From: Apoderus coryli
Taxonomy: Eukaryota > Arthropoda > Insecta > Coleoptera > Attelabidae
Direction: 5' to 3'
DNA: 64,000 bases
Assembly (NCBI GenBank): GCA_911728435.2
Contig: OU452213.1
Location: forward strand, 6,117,834 to 6,181,833
Shown here one piece after another: positions 10,589 to 20,917 of the stretch; position 1 is the first letter of the stretch; each line of letters opens with the position of its first letter. A program made the translations under genes and the position numbers. The notes beneath the pieces are model-generated. The model saw nothing but the letters and a program-made list of their open reading frames with translations, searched no databases and was not told the DNA's origin.

Positions 10589-11795
10589 TGAATGAAATGA
10601 ATTCCTCAAGAGATCGCCAGCAAATGCTGGTTGCCATTATTACAATCTTCTCGCCGTAGACATAAGGAGCTGCCAATCAGAGACTTCTTCTTCGGATGCT
10701 ATCCACTAATGGATGTTTGCGATCACATTTTCCATCTCCTCTCTATCTCTTGCGGTGTGAATTAGGGTCTGTATGTCATTTATTCCTGTCCACTGTCTTA
10801 TGTTCCGCAACCATGACAATTTCTTCCTTCCTATCCTTCTACGGCCCTCTATCTTACCCTCGATCAACAACTGTAAATACTCATACTTCTTGTTCCTCAT
10901 GACGTGCCCCAGATATGAAGTCTTTCTCTTTTTTATGGTGGTTAACAGTTCACGTTCTTTGTTGATGTTGAACAGAACTTCTACGTTTGTTATTCTTGCA
11001 GTCCACGGTATCTTGAGCATTCTGCGGTAAAGCCACATCTCGAACGCTTCTAATTTGTTAATGTTGTTGACTTTAAGGGTCCAACCTTCCATCCCGTAGA
11101 GAAGTACTGACCACACATAGCACTTTAAGAATCTTAACCTCAGACCAAGATCGAAGTCCGAGCAACTAAATACTCTCCTCAGTCTTAGGAATGCTTGTCG
11201 GGCTTGTTCGATGCGACTCTTGACCTCGATATCAGAGGTCCTGTCTTCAGATAACCACATGCCCAAGTATTTAAATTTGTTTACTCGGTCTATGCGCATT
11301 GCGTTGAATGTTAACTGTGAGTCTTCAAACGCATTTAGGTTCCTTGATATTATCATAAACTTCGTCTTTTTAGTGTTTATGTTTAGACCCATCAATCTGC
11401 TATATTGACCGACTGTGTTTATCAGTCTTTGTAAGTCTTGCATGTTATCAGTGATGAGCACTGTGTCACCAGCATAACGTATGTTATTAATCCACACTCC
11501 GTTGACTTTAATACCGATCTCCGCATCTTCCAATGCTTCCCGGAAGACCCCCTCCGAGTACAGGTTGAACAAAAGCGGGGACAAGACACATCCCTGTCGC
11601 ACGCCCCTCTGGATCTCTATATCATCAGACAGCTCATTATTGAGCCTAATCTGTGCAGTCTGGTACCAATATAGATTTTCTATACATCTAATGTCTTTTT
11701 GATCTATGTCAAAATTCCTGAGGAGCTGCATTAGTTTGGGATGTTCAACTCGGTCAAATGCTTTCTCGTAATCAACAAAGCAAAGGCAGAGACTG
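10589..11795 (-). mobile_element. 5'-truncated non-LTR retrotransposon (RTE-like) inside mariner
   Basis: Carries a reverse-transcriptase frame on the minus strand. The 3' end abuts the mariner at 10588/10589 with a short ATTC-type tail (TTCATTTCATTCATT on the minus strand), typical of RTE-like LINEs. The 5' end is cut within the palm domain near 11795. RTE is inferred from the tail and C-terminal wording; another clade is possible. Confidence 0.75.
10706..11791 (-). pseudogene. Reverse transcriptase fragment with catalytic YADD changed to YAGD
   Basis: Open from the truncation point to a TAG stop. Counting from the first in-frame ATG (11731), the RT motif VRQGCVLSPLLFNLY is at 44-58 and the catalytic box reads RYAGDTVLI at about 85-93. 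The first metal-binding Asp is replaced by Gly, which should abolish polymerase activity. The frame extends 20 codons upstream of that ATG through VDYEKAFDR, so the ATG is internal. The C-terminal part (RIGRKKLSWLRNIRQW) matches the tail region common to insect endonuclease-RT proteins. The endonuclease and N-terminal RT are missing. Confidence 0.88.
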
Positions 11796-12123
11796 CATTT
11801 AAAAAAAAGTTAAATTTCTTTTTGACGAGCAACGCATTCTATAATTTGCCAGAGTTGGCTGCTGTGGCTCAATAATTTAATTCTTGTGTTTTCCTTTGTG
11901 TGATTTTGCCTGTGTTACCTGTTGTCTAGAGTTTTTATATATATTGTGTGTTTTATATTTTAGATTATATTGACGCGTTTATGTACAATAGAATGTGAAA
12001 TTATTGTTGTTCTCATTAGTTTAATTCAGTTTTGTATGTATCTTTCTTTGTTGTGTTATTTTAGTTTTACTTGACGTGCTTGTTAATGTACCAATTTATG
12101 GTTAATAAATATATTATTATTAT
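11796..12123 (+). mobile_element. 3' end of a second LINE, plus strand, with (ATT)n tail
   Basis: Non-coding segment ending AATAAATATATTATTATTATT just before mariner sequence resumes at 12124. A polyadenylation-like AATAAA and a simple-repeat tail are typical of jockey-like LINE 3' ends, and similar tails occur at 34572 and 39015. It is in opposite orientation to the adjoining LINE fragment. Confidence 0.55.
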
Positions 12124-12609
12124 TGGTCGAAAGAAATGCTCAAAAAAATCGATCATGGTGCTTCGAAATACGTCTATGACATCGTGACAGGTGATGAATC
12201 GTGGATTTATGCCTATGAGCTCGAAAGTAAACAGCAGTTGACTGTATGGGTGTTTCAAGATGAGCGAAATCCAACAAAAGTTGGTCGCGCACGAAGCACT
12301 TCCAAGCAAATGGTCGCCTGTTTTTTCGGAAAAACTGGACATGTCGCAACCGTACCACTAGAACAACGCAGAACAGTCAGTGGTTGTTTGCCAGTTGTCT
12401 TTCAAGAAATCAGGAAAACCAACCGCCGAAGACGGATGACTCTTCACCACGACAATGCGAGCTCACACACATCGGCTCAAACAACTGCATTTTTGAAGCT
12501 GAAACTGAGGCCTATTTTGACGAGAAAGAGAAATCGTACTATAAAAGTGGTATCGAAAAGTTCGCTATACTCGTTATGTATTGCCCTCGAAGGCAACTAT
12601 GTTGAATAA
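12124..12609 (+). pseudogene. Mariner transposase, catalytic part, third Asp region deleted
   Basis: Continues the split mariner gene. The first catalytic Asp is in TGDESWIY (D20, counted from the Met at 12136) and the second in HHDNASSHTS (D106). After TTAFL the sequence jumps to a segment that in other frames reads ETEAYFDEKEKSYYK, the family C terminus. The stretch that should hold PYSPDLAP with the third Asp is absent and the frame is broken. The same C-terminal segment recurs at 49290-49400. Inactive. Confidence 0.88.
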
Positions 12610-12689
12610 TAAAATCCAGTTTGGTCAAAATTTTATTTTTTTCTTACTTATCCTAGAGACTTATTGAATGAGCTATAGGTAGTAGGTTG

Positions 12690-13141
12690 TTTTTGTTTAC
12701 ATTTGATTTTCGTAGTTATCCTGAAGATTGTGAATTGGTAAAAGCAGACAACTTAGTCTATTTTTATACGATTTGCTATGCCATATTTGGCCCCAATAAT
12801 AAATTGGCCCTTATACGCTGTGTAGTTATTTCACAAACGCACAAGCAAAAGCTTTTGTAGACACGTTGCGACAAGTAAACAAACTAACAAGTCGACGTAA
12901 TATATTGTGACAGTTTCATTTCTCCTATAGCAGCAACTTTTTGATAACGTAACTTGTACTGATATACCTACACATACCTAAACAGGATCAGACAGTAGTG
13001 ACAGTGTGAAAAACAATAATTTATAAGAAACTCTGTATCCAGGTTATTTTTGTTGTAGTCAGATAGCTAGGAAGTGTTTTTATTCCGCGGAATAGATGTG
13101 GCAAACGAATCTTTAACATCATTGTTACTAATGTTTTAAGG
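12690..13141. other. Unassigned AT-rich sequence
   Basis: About 450 bases between mariner and the pogo-like element. No coding frame or repeat recognised. Confidence 0.6.
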
Positions 13142-13412
13142 TAGGGGAAAATGTTCCACAATCAGACAAAAAACTGATTTTGCTCTATATTTCCGTTAAT
13201 TTATTTAACAATAAAAAAAATTGTTTTTGCGAATATAAACAAATGTTAAAGAAAATAATTTATTATAAAACATAAAATAAAAACCAAACAAAAACATAAA
13301 AAAATTAAACATTAACCATACAAGGAAAACTGTATGATAGTAGAACATACATGTTACACATTTAGACAGTACCTGTTCCTGTTCCACTATAAGACACATT
13401 ATTATCAATATA

Positions 13413-13961
13413 TTATCCAACATCCAAAGATGAGAAATTCACTTCAAATCTTAAAATCGACTGTTGACGCTTCGTTGTTCCAACATGTGACGGTTTTGGC
13501 AAAACGAATCTAATTTCGTCTAAGCATATCATGGAAATATCATCTATGACGGGATATATGAAACTATGCTCATATTTATCGGACTTTCGAAGAAACTTGA
13601 CTTCATATTCTTTTTGTGCTTTATTTAATACTTCGGCTACGAAATATATCTTTTTCTTTTCAATAAATTCAATTAGGATAAAATCACCTGGTTCCGGATC
13701 TTTATTAAGTTCTTCAAGAATCAGCGGAGGATCTATTCCTTCAAATAAATCAATATCTTCGTCAGAATTTTCAGTGAGTACATTTTCAGGATTATGTTCT
13801 TCATCTGTTGAACTATCATCTAATACTTTTCTTTTCACAAGCCTTTTCTTCTGAAAAGATTTCTTTTTTTCTCTATCTTTTTGTTTTGCTTCGATTGCGA
13901 GTTTCTCTGGAGTTTCTGTGGGTATAATACTTTTTGCCTTTTCTCTAGGCTTTCTTCTCAT
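13413..13961 (-). pseudogene. C-terminal tail of pogo-like transposase
   Basis: 182 codons, very Lys/Glu/Asp-rich. A basic start (RRKPREKAKS) is followed by an acidic stretch and a segment with PGDFILIEFIEKKKIYFVAEV that looks like a small beta-barrel (Tudor/SH3-like, my inference). The stop follows SSLDVG. In autonomous relatives such a tail follows the DDE domain. Minus-strand sequence between 13962 and 14244 is out-of-frame coding debris, so this is the distal half of an internally deleted gene, not an independent protein. Confidence 0.6.
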
Positions 13962-14244
13962 TATTCGTTCTCCGGCTTTTGGATATCCTTTAAATTTTTG
14001 TGGACAATTTTCCGCTTCTTTCCTTTAATTCATTAGTTGATGGATTTAAAGGTGGAGTTAAACGTATCGCACTATTATCAGACGGAACAGATGTTGACGT
14101 AGATGGTTCCTTTAAATTTGTATCTGATGTAAGTTCTGGAGTATTTTGAGCTACATTCGCATCAGTCACGCTACTAATTGCAAAATCATCATCAGTGAAA
14201 ATAAATTGTGCTTATTGAACGATGTAGCTCTGGATAAACTGCAG

Positions 14245-14673
14245 TCATCTGGTTGACGAAGACTTAACTTCGGAATGCCTACGCATAAATCCAAGAAACC
14301 ATTCGCATCCAGCTTCTTTATTTACTTCCCAATTTTTTGGAATTTTTAAATAATTGATAGTTGCCATTTCATATGCCATTTTTTTATATTGGCAACAGTT
14401 TGACCATAGCACATTTTGGAATATATAATCGGTGAGAGATTGTTCCTGTTCCGTCGAAAAAATTTTGCGGCATGCGTAATTGGGTGTCATTCTTAATTCA
14501 ATCGTAAGATTTTGTTTTTTAACGTATTCATAAACTGTTTGAAATTTCAAATTGTATCGGGCAGCCGCTTGTCTTAAAGACATGTTCCCGTCGGTAACCG
14601 CTTTCACTACAGCTCTCATTGAATTTTCATCAAATTGAACTTTATCCGTTTTACGTTGTCGCCCTCGTGCCAT
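14245..14673 (-). pseudogene. Pogo-like transposase, N-terminal psq/HTH DNA-binding part
   Basis: Chosen start is the ATG at 14673 (MARGRQRKTDKVQFDE), because the upstream in-frame extension to 14796 merely translates the TIR-like motifs. Residues 15-55 (MRAVVKAVTDGNMSLRQAAARY, shown in part) are the pipsqueak/CENP-B-type helix-turn-helix seen in pogo-derived proteins. The open frame continues to GFMRRHSEVK, the start of the linker before the DDE domain, then stops. No DDE residues follow, so it could at most bind DNA. Confidence 0.82.
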
Positions 14674-15112
14674 ATTCCTGGAATATAAATAATTTTGTTT
14701 AATAAATGCCTGTTCTTTTTTCATACCTTTAAGATATGTTCCACAATCAGACAGCGTCTGATTGTGGAACCAACATGCTGTCTGAATGTGGAACACACAA
14801 CTGCATTTGACATTATTTTACCTAGTGCACATAACCTTCAAAGCCATTCCGCTCTAAGAATGTGTAAATATACAGCCGATAATCTGATAAATGTATTGCA
14901 TTTATATTACAACCTCCAAAAGATATGTTAATCATTTAGTAATGTATCAGTTGTTACGCAAAACTTACCTTAAAAAACGAGTATTTATCAAAACAAAAAT
15001 AATTTTAAGTCTACACCTCTTAACCACTATCTACACTGAAAACATAGATCTTGATAAACACATTCACACCCCAATTGGGGAACATGTCTGATTGTGGAAC
15101 ACTTTCCCCTAC

Positions 15113-15959
15113 ATAATTTTCTTTACTTTTGTTATTATATTTTATTGATGTATGTTTTTGTTTAAACAAACTGACAAAAAAAATATATTAAATTAATTAT
15201 ATGTATTGTTTGTGATAACTGTAAGCCTCCAGGGCGACCATCCACCTCGGTAGCCAGACCTAAGTTCTCTACTTGAAGCTTGAGTGGCAAAAAATCTGCG
15301 CTTAATTAAGCTTCTTGGTGAGAAAATGATCCTTGAGATCGCAAAGTTAATCGCACTAAGTTACAACCTTAGTTTGAAGAAATATGAGCATTGTCTAGAC
15401 CAACGCAGAGCATTTTTCGTTGGTTAAGCACTGGCAGAATTAATTCTGACAAACTATAATAACACTTCTTGTCAACAGGAAACCCAGTTTCGCTGGGAAA
15501 GAGAAAACGCATGCCACTGTTTTGTGGTACACAATTTTCAGTTCTATCTGTTTCGTCTTCAATTCGACTCTTCAGATGCAGAAAGTACTGCAAGACAGAA
15601 TTTGTTTTGTAATTTTCAAAAGGAATTTAGATCAGAGGAAAAGGTCGCAAGACCATCCAAATTTCGTAAAGAACGAGATCCCCAACAAGGAAAAGCCGTA
15701 AAGCATTCAATTCGTTGGTCGTTCAATCCTACGATTTGATCTATTTGTCCAATGCTTTTATGCAAAGAAAGAAATACCAGCTTTTGCTTCGTGAAACTCG
15801 GCTTTTGTCAAATTAGACTTTTGCTTTGAGATACACAGCTTTTGCATTCGGTAAACTAAAAATATTTTCAGTTTTCGAACTTTTTATTTCATCAGGTATT
15901 TTATTAAAAACGTAAACGTAACCTGCACATATAAGCGACTTCCTGAACATTTAATGGAT
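15113..15959. other. Unassigned sequence with minor open frames
   Basis: Nothing recognised with confidence. A 74-codon minus frame (15369-15593) and a 71-codon plus frame (15524-15739) are unsupported. A phrase of the form agcttttgc recurs at 15779, 15797, 15821 and 15838. Confidence 0.5.
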
Positions 15960-16740
15960 TTGTGACACGGTGCATTTGCCTTGGTGAAACAACACTTTTT
16001 TCTTTTGCAAATGTGGCCATTTCTTTGCGATTTCAGCAATCAATCGACCCAAAATTGCACAGTAATAGTCGCTGTTGATGATGGTTCCTTTTTGGAGGTA
16101 GTCGATGAATATTATTCCATTCGCATCCCAAAATCAGATGCCATCACCTTACCGGCCGACTGTTGCGTCTTTGTTTGTTTTGGATTCAGTTCGTCGATTG
16201 CTGTTCACTCAGCTGTCTGTCTTTTGGATTCTGGTGTGTAAAAGTGAAGCCATGTCTCATGCGTTGTCACAAATCGACGATAGAATTCCATTTTATTGTG
16301 GTTTAACAGCGCCAAACACTCCTCTGAAGCATCAATTGGTTGTTGTTATTGGTCTGTGTTTGGACTGTGAGCTCACGGCACCCACGTTACACAGAGCTTT
16401 CGCACACCCAAATATTCGTGTAAAGTGGTAAAAATACTACTCTCTGATATCTTTACAATGTCAGCTAGCTCGGACACCTTCAATTTGGGATCGTTCATAA
16501 TCAATTTGTGCATTTTTTTGACGTTTTCTGGAATAACAGCCTCATTTGGGCGTCCACTGTGCTCTGCATCATTTGTCTCGATGGAGCAGAGTTTATCAAA
16601 CCATTGTTTGGTTTCCACTGTATTTTTTCGTTGTTTCAAAGTTGTCCTCGGGGCTACAAAGCCGTGAATTAAATACTGACCAAAAACTGTACACTTCAGG
16701 GACAATTTTCCAGCCAGAAAATAACGTTTTGTCGATCAAG
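15960..16740 (-). pseudogene. Mariner transposase relic (minus)
   Basis: The 110-codon frame 16373-16705 holds the second helix-turn-helix (GRPNEAVIPENVKKMHKLIM, then KVSELADIVKISESSIF). Continuing leftward in broken frames are the first catalytic region (THETWLHFYTPESK-like, about 16210-16270), the block before D2, and VLFHQ near 15985-16000 where the second Asp reads Gly. Family members have about 345 residues; this copy is scattered over three frames with stops. It belongs to the same broad group as the fragments near 23850, 37100-37610, 47756 and 55140. Confidence 0.8.
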
Positions 16741-16843
16741 ACAGGATAATGGACGTTAGAGACCAGCAAAAGCGTTTTCCGGTCCTGGTTTTTTCAATTT
16801 TCCAATCGCTGATTTATAATACGCCTGCCTTGATTTCGTTACT

Positions 16844-17470
16844 ATGGTAACAACGAACCTTGCAATTTATACTCAAGTGAGAGTTCGTGGAACGAAGTCT
16901 TTGTTTTGGAAGGTATATCAGCAACAGAAATTTATAGAAAAAATGGTAAAAGGGTTAGAGGAATCTGCTTCTTCATTTCCAACTGTGCATCGATGGGTTT
17001 TAGACTTCAAACGTGGTTGTTCAACATTGAAACTGATGAACTGCGTGAAGTGTTGATGCTACATACGTTATGACATCAGTTTTTTTGGGATGCAAAGGAG
17101 ATTTTGTTGATTGATTATCTTCCAGAAGGTAAAACAATTATTTTTTAATATTACTGCAACCTTTTGAACCAGTTGGATGGAAAAAATTGTGCAAAAAGAT
17201 CCGCTTTATAGAAGTATCTAAAATATTTTCATCAAAATAATGCACCTTGTTACACAAGTCTTCTGACGATGGCCAAATTGAATGAATTGCTTGAAAAACC
17301 ACCGTATTCACCAAAATTAGCTCCCAGCGATTACCATCCCTTCAGAAACCTGAAACAATTCATTATTGGAAAGCGTTGTTCAGCGAATGAAGAATCATTA
17401 TGGAGATGGGATAAAATTCTTGGAGGATCACTCAAATAAGTGTATTGAAGTTGAGAGATATTGAAGAAAA
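16844..17470 (+). pseudogene. Mariner transposase relic (plus), head to head with the previous one
   Basis: A 70-codon frame (16844-17056) carries the end of the DNA-binding domain (FPTVHRWVLDFKRGCSTL). Directly after, in other frames, come SVFWDAKEILLIDYLPEGK (17080-17130), then FHQNNAPCYTSLLTMAKLNE with Asn in place of the second Asp, and PPYSPKLAPSDYHPF with Lys in place of the third-Asp-motif residue (17230-17345). Most of the catalytic N half is deleted. Two of the catalytic positions are mutated. Confidence 0.8.
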
Positions 17471-17479
17471 AAAAACGAA

Positions 17480-18300
17480 TTTCATTAAAATATTCACATT
17501 TTTTATTTCAACACTTTATTAAATTATTCTATAAAAATTTATTGTCGTAATATACCTAGTCAAACTTATAAATTTGCTCCTGTATAATCTGTATGAAATG
17601 TATTGGTAACATACGTGCAACCCCTGAAAGTTTTGTTATGCAATAACTCAGAGCTGAAAGTTGCTCTGTAACTTAGTTAGAGTTACATCTATCGGGGTAT
17701 CTGTTAAGAAAGGCAACAGAACGGAACAGATTAAATAGAAGATGCATCTGTAAGTTTAATTTCATCTGTCTATTGGTTAATTCTGTTTATTAGTAGTTCT
17801 ATAACTCATTTAAAGAGATGAAATCCTTTTGATAGGGATATGGTGGTTTTTCTTTGTGATATATGAGATGAGATAATTACATTTTCGTTTTTCTGGAAAG
17901 AATTTCATTTTTTTGTCCATACTAATGTTATCCACCTTTGGGGCTCCATCTTTCAGCGATCCACTTTGAACTGTAATATTATGTGCTTGTAAAACGACGG
18001 CCACATGGCCATGTCTAGCTTTTTATTGCTTTCGCTTTTATGGTTTATAGACTTTTGCATTTGAACTATGGAATAATGTAATGAAAATCGCTGTCCACCT
18101 ACTTTTTGCTTCACGCTTGAGCTACATAATTTAGCTACGTTATCACTCGTAGTCAATGCTGGCAGTGATTTCCCTATCTCATAAATATATAGGAGTATTT
18201 AAATAGCTGTGTTTCTAAAAAATGTGAGGTAGCTAGCCAATTAAAGGAGAAAATACTACGTAAAGTTCTAAAAAAACATTTGGTTGTTATTTAAAATTAT
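17480..18300. other. Unassigned, with two minus-strand coding-like fragments
   Basis: Minus frames 17810-18004 and 17953-18156 overlap and have protein-like composition (SVKQKVGGQRFSLHYS; KMKFFPEKRKCNYLISYI). I do not recognise either; they could be one frameshifted exon or element remnant. The rest is AT-rich and featureless. Confidence 0.35.
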
Positions 18301-18389
18301 ACTTCCACCTCCTCAAATAGTTTAGAAGGGGCAGCGCTGTGTTAGTTTGGTAGATGTGCCTCGCTTACAGTGTAGGTCTGGAATGAACG

Positions 18390-18655
18390 TACGCGCGCCA
18401 GAATGTTGTAGAACAAACGACTATTTACTGCAAGTATTCGAGAAAAGAGAAAAACCATATAAATAGCCAACGTATAAGAGGGACAGACAATCAGTCATGA
18501 AATAAAGAGTCAATATATAGCGAACAGTGTTGTGACATAAAAATAAATAGTGAAAATAAGTTAAGTTATTGGTTTGTTTAAGTGTAAATGAATTATTAAT
18601 GAATTTAAATAAAGTGCATTATTATTTCACAGAACGAACCACGAAAAACGTTACA
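18390..18655 (+). repeat. LTR-like repeat with TATA and initiator, copy 1
   Basis: Shares with 43890-44030 a block running from cgccagaatgttg through a TATA box (18458-18463), agccaacgta and an insect-type initiator TCAGT (18491-18495), and ends near a TTACA also seen in the partner. TATA and initiator about 33 bases apart look like a retroelement U3/R promoter. No second LTR or primer-binding site is adjacent, so a solo LTR remnant is likely. Confidence 0.5.
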
Positions 18656-18899
18656 ATATCTATTTACTAATTGTTATTGATCAAATTTGTGTTTAGTTAA
18701 TTTAATACATTTCGCATTTTTAATATAAATTAACAAAACGACAACGTACTCGTAGTATTACAATAAAACAATCTGCTGTTAAATTATTTACTATTATTTA
18801 AGTGTAATAAGACGGACGGGCAATGGAATTTACTTTTGTCCTACCCTGTATTTGGGTCTGGGTTTTATGGATGTGTCTCATAATTTTATAGTTTTCTAC

Positions 18900-19990
18900 C
18901 AATCTGTCTACAAATATAATATTATGTCAACATTATACAACATCTGCAAGTAATAAAAATATTATCTAAAGGAATTGTTAGGTACCTAAAAGAACAACCT
19001 TTTTTCTAATCGAGAATATAGAGATTATGTTTATGAGTGAGCACAAAGATAAAAGCATATATTAGAAAAGATAACCAGATGTTACAGTTACAGTGTGGTC
19101 GAAACATTTAAGATTCTCAAAACACCTTCATGTAAATTAAATGTCGAACATGTATTATTATATACAAAAGCTAGTTGGAAGGCGTCACGGTTTCCCATAT
19201 CAATCATTTTTTCTGATTGGCCTATTTCATTCTGTATTACCTACTTCTCATGTATGTTAAGTGTTTTGGAAAGACAATCGGTCTTTTTCAAGTTAGAATC
19301 GTGCTAGCCTTGATTGAGTAAAGACGTGTTTTTTCTAATTGTATAAAGTTAAATTAAATATTTTATTTTGTTTTTGGACTTAGTAGATTTTTCAGTTAAG
19401 AATTATTTTCTAGTTTTTGTTTAAAGATTAAGTCCATTTCAGTTTATTCTGAAGTAGTGAATTGTATAAAGTTCCGTAAGGTTTCTTATTCTTTTAATTG
19501 AAGGCCTTTTTGTTTTAATTAGTTTTTGTAAAGCTTATTTCTTTTAGTAATTGAAATAAATTCAGTTTTTGTGATTAAAGTTTCGTATAGGAATTAATAT
19601 AATTATTCGTAATTATATTAATTTTCCTATTTTTAAGAAGTACAAGTAATCACTAAGATTTCTTCTAAATTTTCATTATCGCTTAATTGTTTTATTCTTT
19701 TTCTTTAATTTATACATATTTATTTCTTGTTGTTATTCATTTTCTTTATTAGTTTTAATTATTAAATTAGTTGTTTTTAGCCCGAAATTATGCATTTTAT
19801 TTCTCATAAAGTTTTCGATAAATTCTTGACAAAAGGGTCTTGGAATTATTGTTTTTCTTTTAAATACAAGTGATCCAGAACCGTAACAATTTGAATAGCA
19901 TAATATCGATGTAATATGTGTTTAATAAAGCCACTTTATTATTATTATTATATTGGGATTCATTCGGACTGAGCTATAACATTAGTATTC
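18900..19990 (+). repeat. Gypsy-type LTR-derived repeat, copy 1
   Basis: Diverged inverted match to 55366-56950. Shared blocks include acaacatctgcaagtaataaa, the run from ggtacctaaaagaacaacc to ataaccagatgttaca, aaggcctttttgtt, and the end block from gtaacaatttgaatagca to ccgctaatttcaaaatgg. An AATAAA near 19925 precedes a TTATTATTATTA run. The partner carries a tRNA-Ser-type primer-binding site, so this is LTR-retroelement debris. No coding. Confidence 0.6.
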
Positions 19991-19999
19991 TTTCTGAAT

Positions 20000-20917
20000 G
20001 TACATAATACCCGCTAATTTCAAAATGGCTACATAAGGAACACACCTTGTATAAGAAAAATCTCTTCGCCCACTATTTACTTACGTGTTACGTAGTTAAT
20101 ATATTTGGAAACAAGTTAGGAGTTACCAGTCACATGTCAACTCCTAAATTCAGATTGATGTATATAATATATATAAGCAGGTATAATAGGTGAACTTTTT
20201 TCTTTCTTTTTCATTCTAAACTTCTTTCTAAAGCTGTGAAACTTTGCCACAAACATAAAACAGAAGTTAAGTATATATATATATTGACAAATGAAGTGTT
20301 TTTTTGGTCATTCCTTACGTTTTGTGTGAAATAACGCGTAACTTGCGATTTTAAAAGTTTTCAAATAGTCATTTATTTCCATATATTCAGTCTATTGCAT
20401 CTCAATATAACTGAGAGGTTAAATTTGTATATTTAGAAAAGATAATAGGCTTTGACACATTATTTATGTTCCAAATTCAAATCTTTGAGTATGACGTTGA
20501 TGGGCATTTGCACTCTAAATATTCTCAACTTTAAAATTTCATGGTCTAGTAGATTCTCCATTAAATTGAGTCCGAATTTACTTTAACTTAACTTAACTTT
20601 GGTGGATAACAGTGCATGGTAAAATTGTACATAATTGGATTTTATTCCGTGATAAGATAGTTTCAGTCTAGCATCGTAACCACTATTATTATTATTATTA
20701 GTTTTCGTCTGCTAAATGAAAATAAATAAAGTCCAGGAAGAGAAAACGTGTGGAAACTTTTAAAATTGTACTATTTCCGCAGAATGCAGCTTTTGCTGTA
20801 TAGATTGTGTTAATTCTACTTCTAGAGAATTATTAACAGAACTATACTGCAAACTTGAAATACGGCTTGAGGCGATCTAAAATTATCAAATAACTCAACA
20901 CGGTGGTTAAAAAAGAT
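20000..20917. other. Unassigned, simple repeats and a small dispersed repeat
   Basis: No coding. The block 20436-20505 (agaaaagataat...ctttgacacatt...caaatctttgagtatg) recurs at 23334-23400. A (TTA)n run is at 20685-20700 and repeated cttaa at 20581-20602. Confidence 0.5.

Larger units (their letters stand above)
10002..12680 (+). mobile_element. Mariner element (irritans-like TIR), interrupted and dead
   Basis: The left end ACGAGGGTTGCCTTTATATT follows a TA, as in mariner TIRs. The transposase is split: the DNA-binding part at 10176-10588, the catalytic part at 12124-12609. Between them lie two LINE-derived insertions (10589-12123). The right end is degenerate; the tail (agagacttattgaatga) resembles mariner 3' ends but lacks the expected aaccctcgt, so 12680 is approximate. 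Insertion target duplication is probably attg (10585-10588 and 12122-12125). Confidence 0.85.
13144..15109 (-). mobile_element. Pogo/Tigger-like element with complete TIRs and TA duplication
   Basis: Left terminus GGGGAAAATGTTCCACAATC (from 13144) and right terminus, read inward, GGGGAAAGTGTTCCACAATC (from 15109) form inverted repeats of about 26 bases with one mismatch. TA flanks both sides (13142-13143 and 15110-15111), the target duplication of Tc1/mariner-pogo elements. Coding is on the minus strand and lacks the DDE catalytic domain. Three extra copies of the terminal motif GTTCCACAATCAGACA lie just upstream of the transposase start (14738-14794). Confidence 0.88.
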
